Below are positions 60,686 through 64,000 of a DNA stretch of 64,000 bases, in pieces. Origin of the DNA: Diplonema japonicum (lineage: Eukaryota; Euglenozoa; Diplonemea; Diplonemida; Diplonemidae). The stretch covers positions 184,001 through 248,000 of the forward strand of contig OZ025727.1 of NCBI GenBank assembly GCA_964019335.1, written 5' to 3'. How positions within the stretch are numbered: position 1 is the stretch's first letter; every line of letters begins with the position of its first letter. The position numbers and the translations under genes were made by a program. The notes under the pieces were generated by a model, which worked only from the letters and a program-made list of their open reading frames with translations, had not been told where the DNA came from and did not search any database.

Positions 60686-61112
60686 TTTTGACGAGGACAG
60701 GTCTCCAGAACTGTGCAAGGCGCAGCAGACGGGCTGGACTGATGCAGCGGAGCTGTGCGCAAAGATGAGAAGGGGCGAGCAACCAGAACCAACGTTTGTA
60801 CGGGAAAACTGCGCCACACGGATAGACAGGATTCTGGCAAACCCAGAGGCGGTGCCGGCCATCACGGACTGCAGCGCATACAAGCTAGTCAAAGGAACCG
60901 ACCACAGAACCCTCACAGTCCGACTACAACTCGATAGGTTCAGTCTGCAGGTACAGAGGTACATGCTGCGAAGGGGCTGGAAGCAGCAGAGGAGCCGGCA
61001 GAAGGTCAGGGCGCAGAGGCTGTTGAAGCGTGTCATTTCCAACTGCACTTGCAAGAGGGCCGAATCACAGAAGCCTTCGAAACACTCTCCCGATGCACAG
61101 AAGATCTCCTGA
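60686..61112 (+). pseudogene. C-terminal part of APE-type endonuclease (LINE)
   Basis: The stretch encodes NCATRIDRILANPEAV and KGTDHRTLTVRLQ, the S/T-R-I-D and sDH blocks of endonuclease/exonuclease/phosphatase domains that nick target DNA in non-LTR elements. The catalytic N-terminal half is missing. After LDRFSLQVQRY a helical basic region leads into the reverse transcriptase, but the frame changes near 61070. Confidence 0.8.
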
Positions 61113-62695
61113 TAGGACAACCGGTAGGGACGCCAGGGAGGGCAGCATACGTTGGAAGGGGCAAACACATAAGCACGAAGAACAAGAATGTGTGTGCACC
61201 GACAACAACAGGCTCGATCGGGGCGGCTACAATCATGCAGGCCCGACTGGAGAAGCTGAGGCTCAAGACCCGTTCATTACGAGAGCAACTGGAACGGGCA
61301 ATGGACGAGGGGAGCCTGAGCACGACCACTCTGAACACAATAAGGAATGTGAACAGAGAAGCAGCAGCGGCAGCAGTCCCGACGGAGCCAATACCGCAGG
61401 ACACCACGTTCATCGAAGACATGCTGGCAGCAACCCTAGACATGGAGGACGCCGTGGCAGCGCAAGAACGGAGGAAGAGGACCGAGTCGAACACGACGCG
61501 AAGACGAGAATACCTGGCTGAGGTGGCATCGGGAAGAGAAACGGCCAAGCTGGTGACAGTAGCAAGAGGAAAACGCCAGAGCGATGGGACCAGGGCAGTC
61601 AAGGATGGGAAGTTACTAGTGGCAGACCCTGCGAAGATCGACGCAGTCATGCGCAAAGCCTGGAAGAGCGTCTTCTCGAAGTACGAAAACAAGCCGGAAC
61701 CCCCCTTCGCCCCCTTCAAGGCAAAGTATGGCAAGTTTATACAACGGCATGAGATGACGAAGACGCAGCTCACGGGAGCGAGGCTGAGAGAGGTACTCGC
61801 AAGGAAGAGCAAGAGAAGCGCAGCAGGCATCGACGGGTGGAGGATGCTGGAGCTACGCAAACTACCAGAGTCGGTGTTGGACGCCTGGGCTCAGCTCTTC
61901 CAAGCGATCGAAGCAACCGGGAGATGGCCAGAGGCCGTGAAGACGGCGCTGGTCACACTCGTACCAAAATGCGACGACGCGGGACCGCTGGAGCACAGAC
62001 CCATCACGGTGACATCAGCGGTGTACAGACTTTGGGCATGCACGCGACTGGCAGACATCCTTCTCTGGCAGGAGAAGTGGGTACACGACAAGCAGTACGG
62101 ATTCCGCACAGGCTTCGGGACAGAGGACGCGCTGATGGACCTCGCCCTGGACATCGAGGAATCTCTACTCGAAGGGAAACCGCTGGTCGGGGTGGCACTT
62201 GACTTTGCGAAGTGTTTCGACAGCGTACCGCAGCAACTAGTGATGGAGCTGGTGGAGGACAAGGGCATGGAGACGGGCATTCTAAGGGCGCTGAAGGGGA
62301 TGTACGCGGGCATGCGGAGACGTTTCAGGTACGCCACGGGCGTTGGAGAGGAGTTCCACACGACAAATGGAATCCTACAAGGGTGCCCCATATCTGTGGT
62401 ACTCATCAACGCGTTACTGGCAGTGCTGATGAAACAGGTAGAGGACGGCACGGGGGTCCGCTCGTTGTCGTACGCTGACGACGCGTACCTTCTGGCACAA
62501 CTCGCGGCAGCGCTGCAGAAGGGGGTGGAGGCGGTGGAGGACTTCTGCAAAATGGTTGGCATGAAGCTAAACGTAAAGAAAACCAAAACCTTTACGACAG
62601 GCGCCAAGGCACCGGAAGTGAAGGTGGACGGTGAAGTGCTGCAGGCAGTGCGGACAGTGGAGGTGCTGGGAGCCAAGCTGCGTACGGACGGCTAG
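61049..62695 (+). pseudogene. Reverse transcriptase region (LINE), 548 codons open
   Basis: Reverse transcriptase blocks are complete: KSKRSAAGIDGWRM (block 0/1), TALVTLVPK, HRPITV, motif A LDFAKCFDSV with D385, motif B GILQGCPIS at 444-449, motif C YADD at 475-478, and the thumb start GMKLNVKKTKTF. Both catalytic Asp residues of YADD are intact. The frame stops at a single TAG (62693-62695), and the same frame continues downstream. It would copy LINE RNA into DNA at a nicked target. Confidence 0.9.
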
Positions 62696-64000
62696 CAGCA
62701 ATACAACAACGACAGGGCCAAGGAAGCGATGAAGACGTTGAGCAGGCTGGGGGCGACCCCGCTGTCCTTCCAGCAGAAGGCGCGGATCATCAGCTCCACA
62801 CTGCTGCCAAGCTGCCTGTACGACGCCCCCTTCTCACCGCCAAGGACGGGGATGATGGAACTCCTGGTGATGGAGACGACGTACACGCTGTGGGGCCAGA
62901 GGTATCGCACGCGGAGCCCCGGCGCAGTGCTCTCCGTGACACTACCAGGCACACACACCACCCGAAGATGACAGCAGCCTACAAAGCACTGATGCTCATG
63001 TACAGGGCATGCAGGAAGGACGACCAGCTGTGGGCACGCTGCAACGACATCGCAAAGCTGTACCGGGAAGGGAAGAAGGCGCTGGGCCTGGTGGGAAACC
63101 TGAAGCAGAGGTGGCTACCCATGGTGCAAGCAACCTGAGACCAGCTGAAGGACACCATGGCCATGGAGAAGGAGCGGTTCCGACACTACATCAGAGACAA
63201 GCTCAGGCGTGGTGAAGCGGAGGCCATCATGGGAAAACGGAGCACCATGAAAGGAATGGCGACGGCAGCCGCTGTCAAGACAAACGAGCTATGGGGGAAG
63301 CTGGCGTCGTCGGACCCCATCGCAGCAAGGAACCTACGCAGGGTGATCACAGGCGCGGTTTTCTACATCCACCCACGGACGCAGTGGCACACATCCCACC
63401 GACGGAGGAGGAGGTGGACGAAGAAGATTCCCGAGACGACTCAGAAGACGAAGAAGAAAGAGAGGCGGGTGGAGAAGGGGAAGTCGCGGAGCTGGAGCGC
63501 ATGCTGCTGGCGGAGCAGAGGCAGCAGGACAAACCCGCAACGGCACGCTGCGACGTATGCGGTCAGATGCAACAGGTATCCAACATCCTGGAGCATGCAC
63601 TGTGGGAGTGCGAACTGGCTGTGGAAGTACGACAACGGGAGGCACATGCAGGCACGACACGAGCAGGCCTAGAACCATGCATGAGGCTCCATGGCATCCT
63701 CCCGAGGGAAGCGACCAAGGAGGACAAGGACAGGCTCGAGAAGACCCAGCGTTACCTGCTGGCTGTGGTGGGGGAACGCGACGCAGCCTTGCAGGCAAAG
63801 AGGCAGCAGATCTACCGGACACACCAATGGCTGGAGATCACGGAGGGGGAGGCACACCCAGCACCAACAGAGGAGGAGTTCGCGAGGCTGCAGACCGGCA
63901 ACACCCTGAAGGAGTACACGAAACCGGTGCTGAAATGGCTCAAGCAGCTGCGCTGGTATGGAGGGAACAGAAGCACGGCAGTGTCGACGGTGGAGCTGGC
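62696..64000 (+). pseudogene. LINE post-RT region with CCHC motif, frameshifted
   Basis: After the TAG the frame continues (AKEAMKTLSRLG) to about 62950, shifts for KMTAAYKALMLMYRACR to a TGA at 63136, continues with MAMEKERFRHYIRDKLRRG, and shifts again near 63370. From there an acidic stretch leads to C-x2-C-x12-H-x4-C (63549-63611), a zinc knuckle that binds nucleic acid, and then QRYLLAVVGERDAALQAKR. The C-terminus lies beyond the window and is supplied by the copy at 39019-39688. Confidence 0.8.

Larger units (their letters stand above)
60686..64000 (+). mobile_element. LINE (APE-type non-LTR retrotransposon), decayed, runs off right edge
   Basis: The order is: end of an APE-type endonuclease domain, reverse transcriptase, a basic/acidic linker, a CCHC zinc motif, and the post-RT domain also present at 39019. 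The 5' part of the endonuclease is absent, so the copy is 5'-truncated. Frameshifts or stops separate the parts at about 61100, 62693, 62950, 63136 and 63370. The sense strand is the same as that of the host genes. Confidence 0.88.

Overview
The window is nuclear DNA from a single-celled eukaryote. It holds a ubiquitin-S27a ribosomal fusion gene, a four-domain voltage-gated cation channel, class III nucleotide cyclases with membrane segments, short GT-AG introns, a LINE with APE-type endonuclease and reverse transcriptase, and piggyBac elements at TTAA sites. All 19 host protein genes I can support, and three host pseudogenes, lie on the + strand. Nearly all are intronless, and they are separated by long A, T, C and G homopolymer runs. 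Several genes are preceded by a long T-rich tract ending in CAG. One-way gene arrays with acceptor-like sites suggest a euglenozoan (diplonemid-like) flagellate with polycistronic transcription and spliced-leader trans-splicing. That is an inference; I did not find a spliced-leader gene here.

Layout. 0-11 kb: a coiled-coil protein cut by the left edge, a small PH-like protein, a secreted Cys-rich protein with an A-rich intron, a coiled-coil protein, a repeat protein with an unrecognised C-terminal domain, ubiquitin-S27a, and a GH5-like glycosidase. 11-16.2 kb: no host gene; a SINE-like repeat, a 1.1-kb TA-flanked inverted-repeat element, and a defective piggyBac copy. 16.5-23 kb: a torsin-like AAA+ protein, a ubiquitin-like protein, and a multi-pass nucleotide cyclase. 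23-27 kb: a second defective piggyBac copy and a broken ubiquitin-like/LRR gene. 27.1-30.5 kb: a receptor-type cyclase with a SINE-like repeat in its intron. 30.6-31.3 kb: two small inverted-repeat elements end to end. 32-45 kb: a coiled-coil protein, a secreted GH2 beta-mannosidase with an A-rich intron, a small acylated IQ protein, a second copy of the 1-kb element, a LINE 3' fragment, a serine carboxypeptidase, and a type I membrane protein. 45.7-51.2 kb: the 1813-residue channel. 52.6-59.5 kb: a fast-changing block with a kinase pseudogene, two ankyrin genes (one begun by a copied kinase 5' end) and an LRR pseudogene. 60.6-64 kb: a decayed LINE running off the right edge.

The genes do not form an obvious pathway. 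The two glycosidases and the carboxypeptidase would fit a phagotrophic or saprotrophic flagellate that digests polysaccharide and protein. The cyclases, channel and acylated IQ protein would serve sensing at the surface. Points most worth following: introns whose 3' splice sites follow A runs instead of a polypyrimidine tract, cyclases with a built-in degenerate partner domain, a channel with an unusual A/D/S/D filter, a SINE-like family whose 3' end resembles the resident LINE, and a gene made by joining a kinase start to ankyrin repeats.
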